Shown here in pieces: positions 1-8,630 of a stretch of DNA of 64,000 nt. The stretch covers positions 682,001 to 746,000 of the forward strand of contig NZ_CP080598.1 of the NCBI RefSeq assembly GCF_019598945.1, read 5' to 3'. A program made the translations under genes and the position numbers. Every line of letters begins with the position of its first letter. Position 1 is the first letter of the stretch. The stretch is from Sphaerospermopsis torques-reginae ITEP-024. GTDB lineage: Bacteria; Cyanobacteriota; Cyanobacteriia; Cyanobacteriales; Nostocaceae. Under the pieces are notes generated by a model. That model was not told the DNA's origin. It worked only from the letters and a program-made list of their open reading frames with translations, and made no database searches.

Positions 1-611
1 AACAAACTCCGCAACATAAAATACGCAGAAGTCCCCCCCGGATCTTGATGTCCGATACTGCGATCGCCTAAATAACTCGCTCTACCTTTTTTTGCTAACA
101 TGGGTATAGTATCCTTTAACCCTTGTTCCGCCGCCGCTACAGCTAACCGCAAAGCTTCCACACTGCCCTTACTTTCATTTACAGCTTTTTCAAAAGTGGT
201 AACGGCGGGAGACAGCACATCTACCATAGTCTTATCTCCTAACTGCGCCTTACCACGTTCAATTACACCATTTAATCCAGCTTGGAGTAAATTTAAGAGA
301 TCATTTGTCGTTAATTCTTGCTTACCCGCAGTTACAGAACTCGCTCTTAAAAACCACGTTCCATACAAAGGACCACTTGCACCCCCAACACTAGATATTA
401 AAGTCATGCTGACAGTTTTAAAAATACTGCTGATGTCCTTCCCTTCAATACTCGGTAAAATACTGCTGACCTTTTTAAAACCTCTATCCATATTAATACC
501 ATGATCAGCATCACCTATGGCTGCATCTAATTCCGTCAATTCTTCTTTATGATGATTAATGACAGAAGCAAACACCTGTAACCATTCAATAATTTGCACC
601 TGAGTAACCAT
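1..611 (-). CDS. dhaL: Dihydroxyacetone kinase subunit DhaL (3' end cut by window)
   Basis: ADP/ATP-binding subunit of cytoplasmic dihydroxyacetone kinase, which phosphorylates dihydroxyacetone together with DhaK. The translation from an ATG at 611 carries the DhaL metal-nucleotide motif DAAIGDADHGIN (residues 29-40; Asp29, Asp34, Asp36). Near the window edge it carries the conserved GRASYLG/IGHQDPG segment. About 203 residues are visible against roughly 210 for the family, so only the last few codons are missing. The start follows a GGGGAG ribosome site inside the end of dhaK, and the dhaK TGA is one base before this ATG, so the two are translationally coupled. Whether the phosphoryl donor is ATP or a PTS DhaM protein cannot be told here; no dhaM is visible. 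Confidence 0.93.
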   Translation of the reverse strand, partial: MVTQVQIIEWLQVFASVINHHKEELTELDAAIGDADHGINMDRGFKKVSSILPSIEGKDISSIFKTVSMTLISSVGGASGPLYGTWFLRASSVTAGKQELTTNDLLNLLQAGLNGVIERGKAQLGDKTMVDVLSPAVTTFEKAVNESKGSVEALRLAVAAAEQGLKDTIPMLAKKGRASYLGDRSIGHQDPGGTSAYFMLRSL

Positions 612-612
612 T

Positions 613-1686
613 TCAAACTCCCCAGCGTAAACTTGCGGTTTTAACTGGTGCATCCCATAGCTGTAGCATTTCCTGGTCTAACTTCAGCAGAGTGATGGAG
701 CAACCTTGCATTTCTAATGATGTCATGTAGGGTCCAATTAGATTACGCACTATTTCCAGTCCTTCCATCTCACAGAGTTCTGCTAATTTGCGGTAGACCA
801 GATAAAGTTCAGAAATGGGAGTCCCACCCATACTGTTAACATAGGCTAAGAGGCGATCGCCTTTTTGCAACGGTTTATTTAACAGTTCCACATCCTGCCA
901 TTCTTCCTTGCTTTCGTTCCACTCCCGCACTGTGCGACAATAGGCAGTATCATCAAAGAGCGATCGCCATAAAACTTCAGTAATTTCATCTCCTGACATC
1001 ATAGAAACCCGTTCTCTTCCTGGTTCTCCATGAATACCAATACCTAATTCTATCTCATCATCCCCCAAAGCAAAAGTCGGTGTACCCTTAGCCGGAACAG
1101 TACAAGAACTTAACGCCACCCCCACACTACGACCATACAGATTTACCTTTCTGCACAAATCGGCAACCTGCTGCAAATCATAACCTTTTTCCGCAGCCGC
1201 ACCACAAATTTTTTCTGCCATAACCGTTGTTCCCACACCCCTTCTTCCTTGGGTATATAAACTATCCTTCACCGCCACATCATCATCAATAATAATATTT
1301 AATGTACGGATACCCTCACTTCTAGCTAACTCCGTAGCCATTTCAAAATTCATTACATCGCCACTGTAATTTTTCACAATATAAATAATACCCGCACCCC
1401 CATCAACCTGCTCTGCGGCAGCTAACATTTGATCAGGAGTAGGAGACGTAAAAACCTCACCAGGACAAGCAGCATCAAGCATTCCCATCCCCACAAAACC
1501 CGCGTGCATTGGTTCATGTCCGCTACCACCACCAGAAATAATTGCTACTTTACCCTGTACAGGTGCATCTGCTCGATACACAAAAGCTGGCTCAAAATTT
1601 ACCTTAATTAAATCAGTATGAGCAGCAGCCATACCTGCTAAACTTTCCCTAACAAATGCTTCCGGTTGATTAATCAGCTTTTTCAT
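613..1686 (-). CDS. dhaK: Dihydroxyacetone kinase subunit DhaK
   Basis: Substrate-binding subunit of dihydroxyacetone kinase; it holds dihydroxyacetone as a hemiaminal on a histidine. The 357-residue protein is full length for the family. It shows GGGSGHEP (residues 52-59), NYSGD (106-110) and GIHGEPG (217-223), where His219 is the expected covalent substrate residue. It is the first gene of a two-gene dhaK-dhaL unit with a one-base gap to dhaL. Downstream use is expected to be glycerol/dihydroxyacetone assimilation to dihydroxyacetone phosphate. That is family knowledge, as no glycerol dehydrogenase lies nearby. Confidence 0.96.
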   Translation of the reverse strand: MKKLINQPEAFVRESLAGMAAAHTDLIKVNFEPAFVYRADAPVQGKVAIISGGGSGHEPMHAGFVGMGMLDAACPGEVFTSPTPDQMLAAAEQVDGGAGIIYIVKNYSGDVMNFEMATELARSEGIRTLNIIIDDDVAVKDSLYTQGRRGVGTTVMAEKICGAAAEKGYDLQQVADLCRKVNLYGRSVGVALSSCTVPAKGTPTFALGDDEIELGIGIHGEPGRERVSMMSGDEITEVLWRSLFDDTAYCRTVREWNESKEEWQDVELLNKPLQKGDRLLAYVNSMGGTPISELYLVYRKLAELCEMEGLEIVRNLIGPYMTSLEMQGCSITLLKLDQEMLQLWDAPVKTASLRWGV

Positions 1687-1785
1687 AATTTCTGTTGGTA
1701 AAGGTGCTAAAAATCAGGATAAACTTTTACCGCACCAAATTTCAGCATTTTTGCTCATAGAAGGGAACAGGGAACAGGGATTCTA

Positions 1786-1846
1786 TTTTGGATTTTGGAT
1801 TTTGGATTGTATTGATAAACTCCAATCTAAAATCTAAAATCTAAAA
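1786..1846. repeat. Heptamer repeat hairpin (STRR) upstream of dhaK
   Basis: Runs of a 7-base unit (ATTTTGG type) on the left and its near complement (AATCTAA type) on the right flank a loop of about 12 bases, so the RNA could fold into a long A/U-rich hairpin. It sits between dhaK and the next upstream minus-strand gene and may end that gene's transcript. The repeat is visible; the terminator role is inference. Confidence 0.6.
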
Positions 1847-1859
1847 TCTAAAATCGTCT

Positions 1860-2387
1860 TCACCTATCACCTGTATTTAATTTCCAGAAACTATCAAAAG
1901 CGTACCAAGCTAAAACATACCAAGGAATTACTTCTAATTGCAAACCCTTAATTATTAACTGTCTTACCGCTAAAGTACCAAGTCCCAAGGGAAACAGAAA
2001 ACGCAAATCTACAGTACCATTTGTAGCACGTTCAACTCGTTGGTTTAAATCAATCACTGTATTAGATATTCCCGATGCGGCTTCCGTTTGACCTTGGGTA
2101 ATATCTGCAAAAATTATACCTATATCTTTCAGAGTTGCCAAAATCTCTGATAAAGTACCAGTTTGACTATCATGATGAATCAAAATACTACCATGATGAA
2201 TATTAGTTTTTACATGACTAACGTGAGGTTGTGCTGTTAAAAAATTGGCGATATGTTGAATTTTCTCAACTTCACGGTTTTCCTGTGCAACTCTTAACCT
2301 GAGTCTTCCTGGGGTATCACTAACAATTTTTGTATTGATAGGATTAAAGGGTTTATTTAAATCTGCTTTCTCTGTAATTTGCAACAT
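1860..2387 (-). CDS. HMA2-like (heavy-metal-associated fold) protein
   Basis: Small protein of about 175 residues. The region TPGRLRLRV...VSHVKTNIHHGSILIHHD is the ferredoxin-like HMA2-type fold seen in proteins next to metal-transport ATPases. The CxxC metal motif is absent, so direct metal binding is doubtful. The C-terminal third is hydrophobic (LFPLGLGTLAVRQLIIKG and VIPWYVLAWYAF) and may be membrane-associated. I chose the ATG at 2387 rather than 2423 because a GGGGTGA ribosome site lies 7 bases before it. The preceding minus-strand gene encodes a DUF5132-like membrane protein, and the two probably form a unit. Function unknown; a role around a metal-transport or membrane compartment is inference. 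Confidence 0.7.
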   Translation of the reverse strand: MLQITEKADLNKPFNPINTKIVSDTPGRLRLRVAQENREVEKIQHIANFLTAQPHVSHVKTNIHHGSILIHHDSQTGTLSEILATLKDIGIIFADITQGQTEAASGISNTVIDLNQRVERATNGTVDLRFLFPLGLGTLAVRQLIIKGLQLEVIPWYVLAWYAFDSFWKLNTGDR

Positions 2388-2475
2388 ATTTTCACCCCTG
2401 ATTATGAAAAATTCATAATTCATAATTCATAATTCATAACTCAATTACGAATTACGAATTACGAATTACGAATTA

Positions 2476-2766
2476 TTAGGAATTATGTTGATTTTCCGCA
2501 GCCGCTTCAAATGCTGGGGTGTGTTTTGCTTCTGCTATTTCTGCTCTTGCTTCAGCAACAATATCTTCCCAAGTTTCACCCAATTCGGCAAAAGCTCCCT
2601 TGCTTTTTTCATAAGCAACAAGACCACCTTTAACTATTGATTTAACTATGGGTTTACCCACTCCAGCAACAACAGGAATTACTACAGGTGCAAGCAAAAC
2701 TGCACCAATTCCAGCGATAATTCCAGGAGCGCCAGCATCTTCTACAAAAGCAGTAATTTTTGCCAT
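2476..2766 (-). CDS. DUF5132-like small membrane protein
   Basis: A 96-residue protein with a long glycine/valine-rich hydrophobic stretch at residues 13-37 (IIAGIGAVLLAPVVIPVVAG), then a basic patch (GKPIVKSIVKGG) and an acidic, alanine-rich helical tail. This layout fits the cyanobacterial DUF5132 family. It is the upstream partner of the HMA2-like gene, with about 90 bases of repeat-like sequence between them. No enzymatic motif is present. The pairing with HMA2-like genes is noted from family context; its function is not known to me. Confidence 0.65.
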   Translation of the reverse strand: MAKITAFVEDAGAPGIIAGIGAVLLAPVVIPVVAGVGKPIVKSIVKGGLVAYEKSKGAFAELGETWEDIVAEARAEIAEAKHTPAFEAAAENQHNS

Positions 2767-3080
2767 ATTAAATCCACCTCCAATAAATTAGAGAATCTTA
2801 AATAAGCCGTCACCATTTAGCTATCAGTAATCAGTAATCAGCTTTTAATACCCTTCACATATAAATTGGTGGGAAAATTATAAATTTTAGTTCCCTACCT
2901 ATATTTTGGGAAATTTTGCTAATGGCTGTTAGCTGACGGCTGAATGCTTACAATAAGCTTTTTAATTTACTCTAATTTCTTTCATGAAATCCTCTGGCTA
3001 ATGGTAGATGTTTTCATAATTCAGACTCAACCTTATGTAGTAGGGTTTGTATTGAGCATTAAGCTATCAGCAATCAGCAA

Positions 3081-3620
3081 TCAGCTATTATCAGCTTTAA
3101 CTATCCTCTGTTGATATTCCACTTCAGTCATCAAGTCTTGAGTAGATTCTACCCTGTCTAAAAATACCTTTCCTTCTAAATGATCATACTCATGTTGAAA
3201 AATCCGCGCTACAAAATCAGTTAATTCTTGTTGTTGTAAATTTCCATTTCTATCAGTATATTCAATTTCAATTGTTTGATATCTAGGAACTAAACCCCTA
3301 ATTCCGGGAACACTTAAACAACCTTCCCAACCTTTAACAACTTCTGTGGAATAACTAATAATTTGCGGATTAATCATTGCTGTTGGTTGCATTGCTGGTG
3401 CATCTGGATATCTCGCATTTGGACGAGAAGCAACAATTAATAAACGTAATGATTCAGCTACTTGAGGTGCAGCAATTCCCACACCGTTAGCTTGAGCAAC
3501 TGTAGCTATTAAATCATCAATGAGTTTTTGAATTTTCTCATCTTGAATATTTTCAACCCAAGCAGCTTTTTCACGTAATTTAGGATTTCCTAATTGAATA
3601 ATTGATGATTTATCGGTCAT
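3081..3620 (-). CDS. def: Peptide deformylase
   Basis: Removes the formyl group from the N-terminal methionine of new proteins in the cytoplasm. All three metalloenzyme motifs are intact: GVGIAAPQ (residues 46-53), EGCLSVPG (99-106, Cys101 metal ligand) and HEYDH (143-147, His143/His147 ligands and Glu144 catalytic). The length of 179 residues is normal for a bacterial type 1 enzyme. It stands alone between the HMA2/DUF5132 pair and the HtrA protease. No fmt gene is adjacent. Confidence 0.96.
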   Translation of the reverse strand: MTDKSSIIQLGNPKLREKAAWVENIQDEKIQKLIDDLIATVAQANGVGIAAPQVAESLRLLIVASRPNARYPDAPAMQPTAMINPQIISYSTEVVKGWEGCLSVPGIRGLVPRYQTIEIEYTDRNGNLQQQELTDFVARIFQHEYDHLEGKVFLDRVESTQDLMTEVEYQQRIVKADNS

Positions 3621-3709
3621 TTTTAAAACTCCTGTAAAATCAGACTAAAAACTTGATTCTTGTGTAGGGGTAATTCATGAATTACCCCTACTCTTATTAC
3701 TGTCACCTA

Positions 3710-4969
3710 TCACCTATCATCTCTAATGGGTAAAGGTGCAGGTTTAACTATTAATTGAACAGTTGTTCCATTGCGTTCTACTTGAACCTGTAGAGGACTA
3801 CCAATTTGACTATTTTCTACTAATTTTTGCACTTCTTCTACTTTATTTACAGGTTGATTATTAATACTTTTAATCACATCCCCTGCTCTGAGTCCACCTA
3901 TTGCGGCTGGTGATTCAGGAACAATTCTCACTAATAAAACTCCTTGTTCTGCAACTAAATTTAGTCTATCACCAAATCTAGCATTTATTCTTTCCTTAAC
4001 TTCTGGTGTCAGCGTCACCATTTGTACACCCAAATAAGGATGATCTACCCTACCTTTGCTAATTAATTCTTGAGAAATTTTTTGCACCGTATTAATAGGA
4101 ATGGCAAAGCCTAAACCTTGAGCGCCTTGAATAATTGCTGTATTCATTCCTATAACTTCACCACGAGCATTGAGCAATGGACCGCCAGAATTACCAGGAT
4201 TAATGGCTGCATCTGTTTGTAAATAATCTACTCGTTTATCACTAGCGCCAATATCACTACTAGAACGATCTGTAGCACTCAAAATTCCTGAAGTAACTGT
4301 ATTATTTAAACCCAAAGGATTACCAATAGCAATTACCGCTTCTCCTGGTTGCAAGGTATTAGAATTACCTAAAGCTATAGCTGGTAAATTATTAGCATTA
4401 ATTTGAATGACTGCCACATCTGTAACTGGGTCTTCTCCTAATACTTTACCCTCAAAAGTTCGCCCATCTTTGAGTGTTACCGTAACTTCATCTGCTCCAT
4501 CTACAACATGAGAATTAGTCAAAATTTGCCCAGATGAATTAATAATAAATCCCGAACCACTACCCCTTTCTACTCTTTCTCTTGGTTGGGGGATTCTATC
4601 ACCAAAAAATCTGCGGAAAAATGGATCGGAAAATTCTGCTGGTATTTGAGATGTGACGGTTCTCGCGGAATCAATGCGAACTACCGCACCACCTACTTTT
4701 TGTACTACTTTAACAACAAAATTAGGGTCGCCGGAAGATGCGATAATGGCAGGAGGCACAATTCCCGAATTTGTGTTTGTAGTGTTTTCTAATTGATTTG
4801 TGCCTTGTTGTGCTTCTAAGGTTCTACTATTTAAGTTAGAGCAGCCACTAAGAACTACTGCGGCTAACCCAGTTATTAACATCCAAACTCTGGTTTTTGC
4901 TTTCCTGTGGTGGATCAAATCACTGGTATCAATATGTTTGGATTCTAGATGATGATGATTCGTATTCAT
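3710..4969 (-). CDS. HtrA/Deg-family serine protease (HhoA/HhoB/HtrA type)
   Basis: Trypsin-like quality-control protease of 419 residues with one PDZ domain, acting outside the cytoplasm. The catalytic triad is complete: His154 in TNSHVV, Asp184 in DPVTDVAV and Ser261 in NPGNSGGP. The PDZ domain covers about residues 310-410. The N-terminus has a membrane segment ending in LSGC (Cys43), which looks like a lipobox, so it may be membrane-anchored as a lipoprotein. Cyanobacteria usually carry three such paralogues, and I cannot assign which one this is. It is divergent from dnaA, with about 150 bases between the two start codons. Confidence 0.93.
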   Translation of the reverse strand: MNTNHHHLESKHIDTSDLIHHRKAKTRVWMLITGLAAVVLSGCSNLNSRTLEAQQGTNQLENTTNTNSGIVPPAIIASSGDPNFVVKVVQKVGGAVVRIDSARTVTSQIPAEFSDPFFRRFFGDRIPQPRERVERGSGSGFIINSSGQILTNSHVVDGADEVTVTLKDGRTFEGKVLGEDPVTDVAVIQINANNLPAIALGNSNTLQPGEAVIAIGNPLGLNNTVTSGILSATDRSSSDIGASDKRVDYLQTDAAINPGNSGGPLLNARGEVIGMNTAIIQGAQGLGFAIPINTVQKISQELISKGRVDHPYLGVQMVTLTPEVKERINARFGDRLNLVAEQGVLLVRIVPESPAAIGGLRAGDVIKSINNQPVNKVEEVQKLVENSQIGSPLQVQVERNGTTVQLIVKPAPLPIRDDR

Positions 4970-5123
4970 GATGTTATTTTTTCTCCGTGTTAGTCGCTAG
5001 GTGGTAGGATATTAGCTACCTGGTTTCAACCAGAATGGTTACAGTTTCAAGTTACATAAAGTTACATAATTTTTTGCTCATATCTCCTTCTATTGTGGCA
5101 ATTAGCAGCAAAGGTAGTAGAAG

Positions 5124-6500
5124 ATGGAATTTACCCTAGACAATCTGTGGCATCAGGTGTTAGAGCGTTTACAGTTAGAGTTATCTCGTCCTACCTTTGA
5201 AACTTGGATTAAAACTGCTAGTGCAGTACAGCTAGAAAATAATTGCTTAGTTATATCTACTCCTAATTTATTTGCTAGAAACTGGTTGCAAAAGTATTAC
5301 ATCAATACTATTGCGCGTGTGGTGCAGGATATTTTAGGTTATCCTGTAGAAATTTACATTACTGCTGTTCAAGGTGATGAAGTTTCTGGATTAAATCAAC
5401 AAGATGTTAATTGGGCAGTTCCAGCAGTTAATACTATTCAATCAAATGTTCCCAAACATCAACAAAAAAGTACAGAGTTAAATTCTAAGTACGTTTTTTC
5501 TAGATTTGTGGTTGGCGCTAATAATAGAATGGCTCATGCTGCTTCTTTAGCAGTGGCAGAATATCCCGGTAGGGAATTTAATCCTTTATTTCTATGCGGT
5601 GGTGTGGGTTTGGGAAAAACCCATTTAATGCAAGCTATTGGTAATTATCGTTGGGAAATTTATCCTGATTCTAAAATATTTTATGTTTCAACCGAGCAGT
5701 TTACTAATGATTTAATTACGGCAATTCGTAATGATAGTATGCAAAATTTTCGGGAACATTACCGGGCTGCTGATATTTTATTAGTTGATGATATTCAATT
5801 CTTGGAAGGTAAGGAATATACTCAAGAGGAATTTTTTCATACTTTTAATACTTTACATGAGGCAGGAAAGCAAATTGTGATTGCTTCGGATCGTCCTCCT
5901 AAACAAATTCCGAGTTTACAAGAGCGTCTTTGTTCGCGGTTTTCTATGGGTTTAATTGCCGATATTCAACCCCCAGATTTAGAAACACGCATGGCAATTT
6001 TACAGAAAAAAGCTGAATATGAAAATATTCGTTTACCTAGAGATGTAGTTGAATATATTGCTTATAATTATACTTCTAATATTAGAGAATTGGAAGGGGC
6101 ATTAATTCGGGCTTTGGCTTATATTTCGATTTGGGGTTTACCTATGACTGTGGAAAATATCACCCCAGTTTTAAGCACTTATAGCCAAAAACCGGAAGCT
6201 ACACCGGAAGTTATTTTAAATGTGGTAGCTGAGTTTTTTAATCTGGCGATTGAAGATTTAAAAGGTAATTCTCGTCGTCGGGAAATTAGCTGGGCTAGAC
6301 AAATTGCAATGTATTTAATGCGTCAATATACAGGATTAAGTTTACCAAGAATTGGGGAGGAATTTGGCGGGAAAGACCATACAACGGTGATGTATAGTTG
6401 TGAAAAAATTACCCAACTTCAGGAGACAGATAAAAGTTTAATGCAAACCTTACGACAGTTGAGCGATCGCATTAATATGAATACTCGTTATCAGAAATAG
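5124..6500 (+). CDS. dnaA: Chromosomal replication initiator DnaA
   Basis: AAA+ initiator that binds DnaA boxes and opens the origin. Domain I is at the N-terminus (W9 to about residue 85). A linker of only about 35 residues follows. Then come Walker [10 protein letters not shown] (159-167), Walker [10 protein letters not shown] (218-226) and the domain IV DNA-binding signature [15 protein letters not shown] near residues 414-428. The length of 458 is normal for cyanobacteria. The ATG follows an AAAGG site. Five matching DnaA boxes lie downstream, before dnaN. The last 39 bases are imperfectly repeated just after the stop (see the repeat at 6466-6549). Confidence 0.98.
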   Translation: MEFTLDNLWHQVLERLQLELSRPTFETWIKTASAVQLENNCLVISTPNLFARNWLQKYYINTIARVVQDILGYPVEIYITAVQGDEVSGLNQQDVNWAVPAVNTIQSNVPKHQQKSTELNSKYVFSRFVVGANNRMAHAASLAVAEYPGREFNPLFLCGGVGLGKTHLMQAIGNYRWEIYPDSKIFYVSTEQFTNDLITAIRNDSMQNFREHYRAADILLVDDIQFLEGKEYTQEEFFHTFNTLHEAGKQIVIASDRPPKQIPSLQERLCSRFSMGLIADIQPPDLETRMAILQKKAEYENIRLPRDVVEYIAYNYTSNIRELEGALIRALAYISIWGLPMTVENITPVLSTYSQKPEATPEVILNVVAEFFNLAIEDLKGNSRRREISWARQIAMYLMRQYTGLSLPRIGEEFGGKDHTTVMYSCEKITQLQETDKSLMQTLRQLSDRINMNTRYQK

Positions 6501-6549
6501 GAGTTTAGAAATCGCATCAATATGAATAGTCGTTATCAGAAATAGGAGT
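6466..6549 (+). repeat. 39-bp direct duplication of the dnaA 3' end
   Basis: Positions 6466-6504 (the last 11-12 codons of dnaA, the stop and four more bases) recur at 6511-6549 with two mismatches. The offset is 45 bases, a multiple of three, so the second copy is in the same frame but lies after the stop codon. It looks like a tandem slippage duplication at the junction between dnaA and the tnpB element. Confidence 0.9.
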
Positions 6550-6632
6550 AGCGAGGAAATCTGAAACCTGTTACAAAAGTTTACAATTTGCAGAAGTTCC
6601 TACGTATCTTGTCTGGACTGCAAGTCTATTAT

Positions 6633-6736
6633 CTGCTATATAAAACCTAGACAAAGCTAGACTTTACTTTCTACTTCAACAGGAGCATGGGAGCGGTTAT
6701 CCCTCGGTAGACTTTCACGCTTTAGCCAAACGCGAT
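6633..6736 (-). ncRNA. Candidate omega RNA (reRNA) region of the tnpB element
   Basis: In TnpB systems the guide RNA scaffold comes from the 3' end of tnpB and the right end of the element. This 104-base segment spans the last seven tnpB codons and the downstream end, and it is the part most strictly kept in the second, protein-less copy at 16262-16365. The guide would be read from the flank just below 6633. The conservation is seen; the RNA is inferred. Confidence 0.5.
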
Positions 6737-7794
6737 AAATTAATTGCAGCATTCAGATCCCTATCCATCTCAAAACTACAGTTCTCGCAGTGATAAATTC
6801 TTTCAGATAAAGAAAGACTATCTTTTCTATGTCCACAGTGAGAACAGGTTTTACTTGATGGATAAAATCTATCAGCAATTATAATTTCACAACCAAACTT
6901 TTTAGCTTTATATTCTAGCTGACGCTTAAACTCATGAAACCCACAATCAGCTATTGCTTGGGCTAATTTATGGTTTGATAACATCCCTGAAACATTCAAA
7001 TCTTCTACTACTATCTTGGCGTGGTTTTTGCATAAGTAAGTAGTAAGTTTATGAAGAGTATCTTTTCTCAGGTTTGCTATTCTTGCATGATGTCTAGCCA
7101 GTTTAATTTTAGCTTTATGCTTATTGCTTGAACCTTTAGCTTTTCTACAATAGACTTTGGATAATCTTTGTAGTTTAGCTAGATTCTGTTTATAGTGTTT
7201 AGGATTAGGAAATATAACACCAGTGCTTAGTGTAGCTAGTTCCTTGACTCCTAAATCAACACCAACAACAGCATGGTTTTTGATAGTTGGTTGACATTCT
7301 TGTTCATAAGAAAAGGCTATATACCAACTATCAGCAGTCCTGGAAATAATAATACTTTTACAGGTGGTGTGAGGTAATCCTTCATAAGTTTTTACCCATC
7401 CAATTGTCGGTAGTTTTATTGATGTACCACCTACAGGAATTGGTTTACCACCTGCATCAATTGTAAAACTATCATTTTTTCCTTTCTTTTTGAAGTTAGG
7501 ATATTGAGACTGTCCTTTAAAGAATCTTTGAAAAGCTTCACCTAAACTATCAAAGGCGTATTGAGTGATTTTCTGGCAAATACCCTTTTCTTTAATCCAT
7601 GCCAATTCAGGTTTTACATGATTATTAAAGAATTTCTTGAGGATGTATTTGTTTGGCTTTAATCCATCTTTATACAAATCCTGCCAAGTAGCTAAACCCC
7701 AATTATAGGTAAACCTTGCTATACCAGCGTGTTTAGCCATTAATATTTCCTGGGTTTTATTTAACTTGAGTTTTGTTTTGATGGATAAAAGCAT
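6715..7794 (-). CDS. tnpB: TnpB RNA-guided nuclease (OrfB, IS605 family)
   Basis: A 359-residue transposon-encoded RNA-guided DNA nuclease, the ancestor type of Cas12. The RuvC-like residues are present: Asp180 in VGVDLG, Glu264 in VVEDLN, and the DRDLNAA motif at 344-350. A zinc ribbon of Cys317, Cys320, Cys336 and Cys339 lies between the second and third motifs. The N-terminal helix-turn-helix/WED-like part (KTKLKLNKTQ, then FTYNWGLA) is complete, so the protein looks active. It lies on the minus strand between dnaA and dnaN, opposing them, without a tnpA partner. Confidence 0.95.
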   Translation of the reverse strand: MLLSIKTKLKLNKTQEILMAKHAGIARFTYNWGLATWQDLYKDGLKPNKYILKKFFNNHVKPELAWIKEKGICQKITQYAFDSLGEAFQRFFKGQSQYPNFKKKGKNDSFTIDAGGKPIPVGGTSIKLPTIGWVKTYEGLPHTTCKSIIISRTADSWYIAFSYEQECQPTIKNHAVVGVDLGVKELATLSTGVIFPNPKHYKQNLAKLQRLSKVYCRKAKGSSNKHKAKIKLARHHARIANLRKDTLHKLTTYLCKNHAKIVVEDLNVSGMLSNHKLAQAIADCGFHEFKRQLEYKAKKFGCEIIIADRFYPSSKTCSHCGHRKDSLSLSERIYHCENCSFEMDRDLNAAINLSRLAKA

Positions 7795-7972
7795 TTGCTG
7801 ATAGCTTGCGTGGCGATAGCCATTTTCAACACTATACTTTATTATTTAATTCTGACACATTTTGCTTAATTTTTTAGTCAACTTATTCCATGTATACTTC
7901 AAATACTTGTAGTTTTGTATGTACTTGTATAGGTTTGTCTAGTAAATTGTCAACTTAGGACAAGCTCTGTAG

Positions 7973-8109
7973 AACAATACCTTTGCCATTTTCCCGTAGG
8001 TTGGGTTTACCGTGTGGAAACCCAACGTAAACTCAACGTATTTGTTGGGTTTCGTTCCTCAACCCAACCTACAAATCAAGATATTTTTGATTTTGGCGAA
8101 GGTATTGTA
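7973..8109. repeat. MITE-like inverted repeat beside the origin
   Basis: The outer arms ACAATACCTTTGCCA (from 7973) and its complement (to 8109) differ by one base. Inside lies a second palindrome based on GTAGGTTGGGTT...AACCCAACCTAC (about 7995-8073). No coding content. The right arm fuses to a broken RAYT gene. A start similar to the outer arm (GACAATACCTTTAG) also occurs near 30680. Confidence 0.65.
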
Positions 8110-8228
8110 ATTGCATATAAAAATACTTCCCGACATTCTAATCGAGTCAGTCTAAACTCACGATTGTTGCAACGAGTTGTGATGTGATAACAGTATCCGG
8201 CTTGTATTTGGCGTTTATTGCGGGGCAT
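8076..8228 (-). pseudogene. N-terminal fragment of a RAYT (REP-associated Y1) transposase
   Basis: The translation from an ATG at 8228 begins MPRNKRQIQAGYCYHITTRC and continues NNREFRLTRLECREVFLYAI. This is the characteristic N-terminus of IS200-like REP-associated tyrosine transposases, with the HIT segment before the catalytic HUH region. Homology stops after about 40 residues, where the MITE arm begins, and the frame closes at 8076. The HUH motif and catalytic tyrosine are absent, so it is a dead remnant. The call rests on motif recall and is not in the long-ORF set. Confidence 0.7.
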
Positions 8229-8317
8229 AATTTACAACAATTTTGTTAGAAGAACTCACTGTCACCTGTCACCTAATGTTAAGCCAAGTATAAAAAATTG
8301 TTAAATTTAGCTACGAT

Positions 8318-8440
8318 TGTGGAAAAAATATGACCATTTGGGGAAAAAGTTGTGGAAAACTTAATAATTTTGTCAAGAAAATACATTAAGTATAATTACC
8401 TTGTGGAAAACTAAGCGAGCTTTTCCACAGCTTTTCCACA
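8318..8440. other. Probable oriC: cluster of five DnaA boxes upstream of dnaN
   Basis: Five perfect copies of the cyanobacterial DnaA box TTTTCCACA occur within 123 bases. Three are in reverse orientation at 8318-8326, 8351-8359 and 8402-8410. Two are forward at 8421-8429 and 8432-8440. An A/T-rich stretch at about 8282-8312 could serve as the unwinding region. The dnaA-box cluster-dnaN order matches known cyanobacterial origins. Whether it fires in this strain is inference, as some cyanobacteria do not depend on DnaA. Confidence 0.85.
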
Positions 8441-8630
8441 GATATAGCAATCAGCAATCAGCTATCAGTAATCAGCTTTTTAGCAGTTATATCTTCCATG
8501 TCAAAAATTTGTTACCATTGTTTTTCGCTTGTTAAATCCATATTGATAGCGGTTGTCAGTGTGATGAGAACAAATATATCTCCTCAAACTCAACCCTATT
8601 CCCCATTCCCTATTCCCTATTCCCTGCGCT

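Larger units (their letters stand above)
6633..7968 (-). mobile_element. tnpB-only IS605/IS1341-type element between dnaA and dnaN
   Basis: Limits are set by comparison with a second copy in the window. The end at 6633-6736 matches 16262-16365 (104 bases, four differences). The end at 7926-7968 matches 16515-16557 (43 bases, about five differences). Between them lies a single tnpB and no tnpA, so movement would need a Y1 transposase in trans. The exact tips and the target tetranucleotide are not certain, because the flanks of the two copies differ. Confidence 0.75.
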
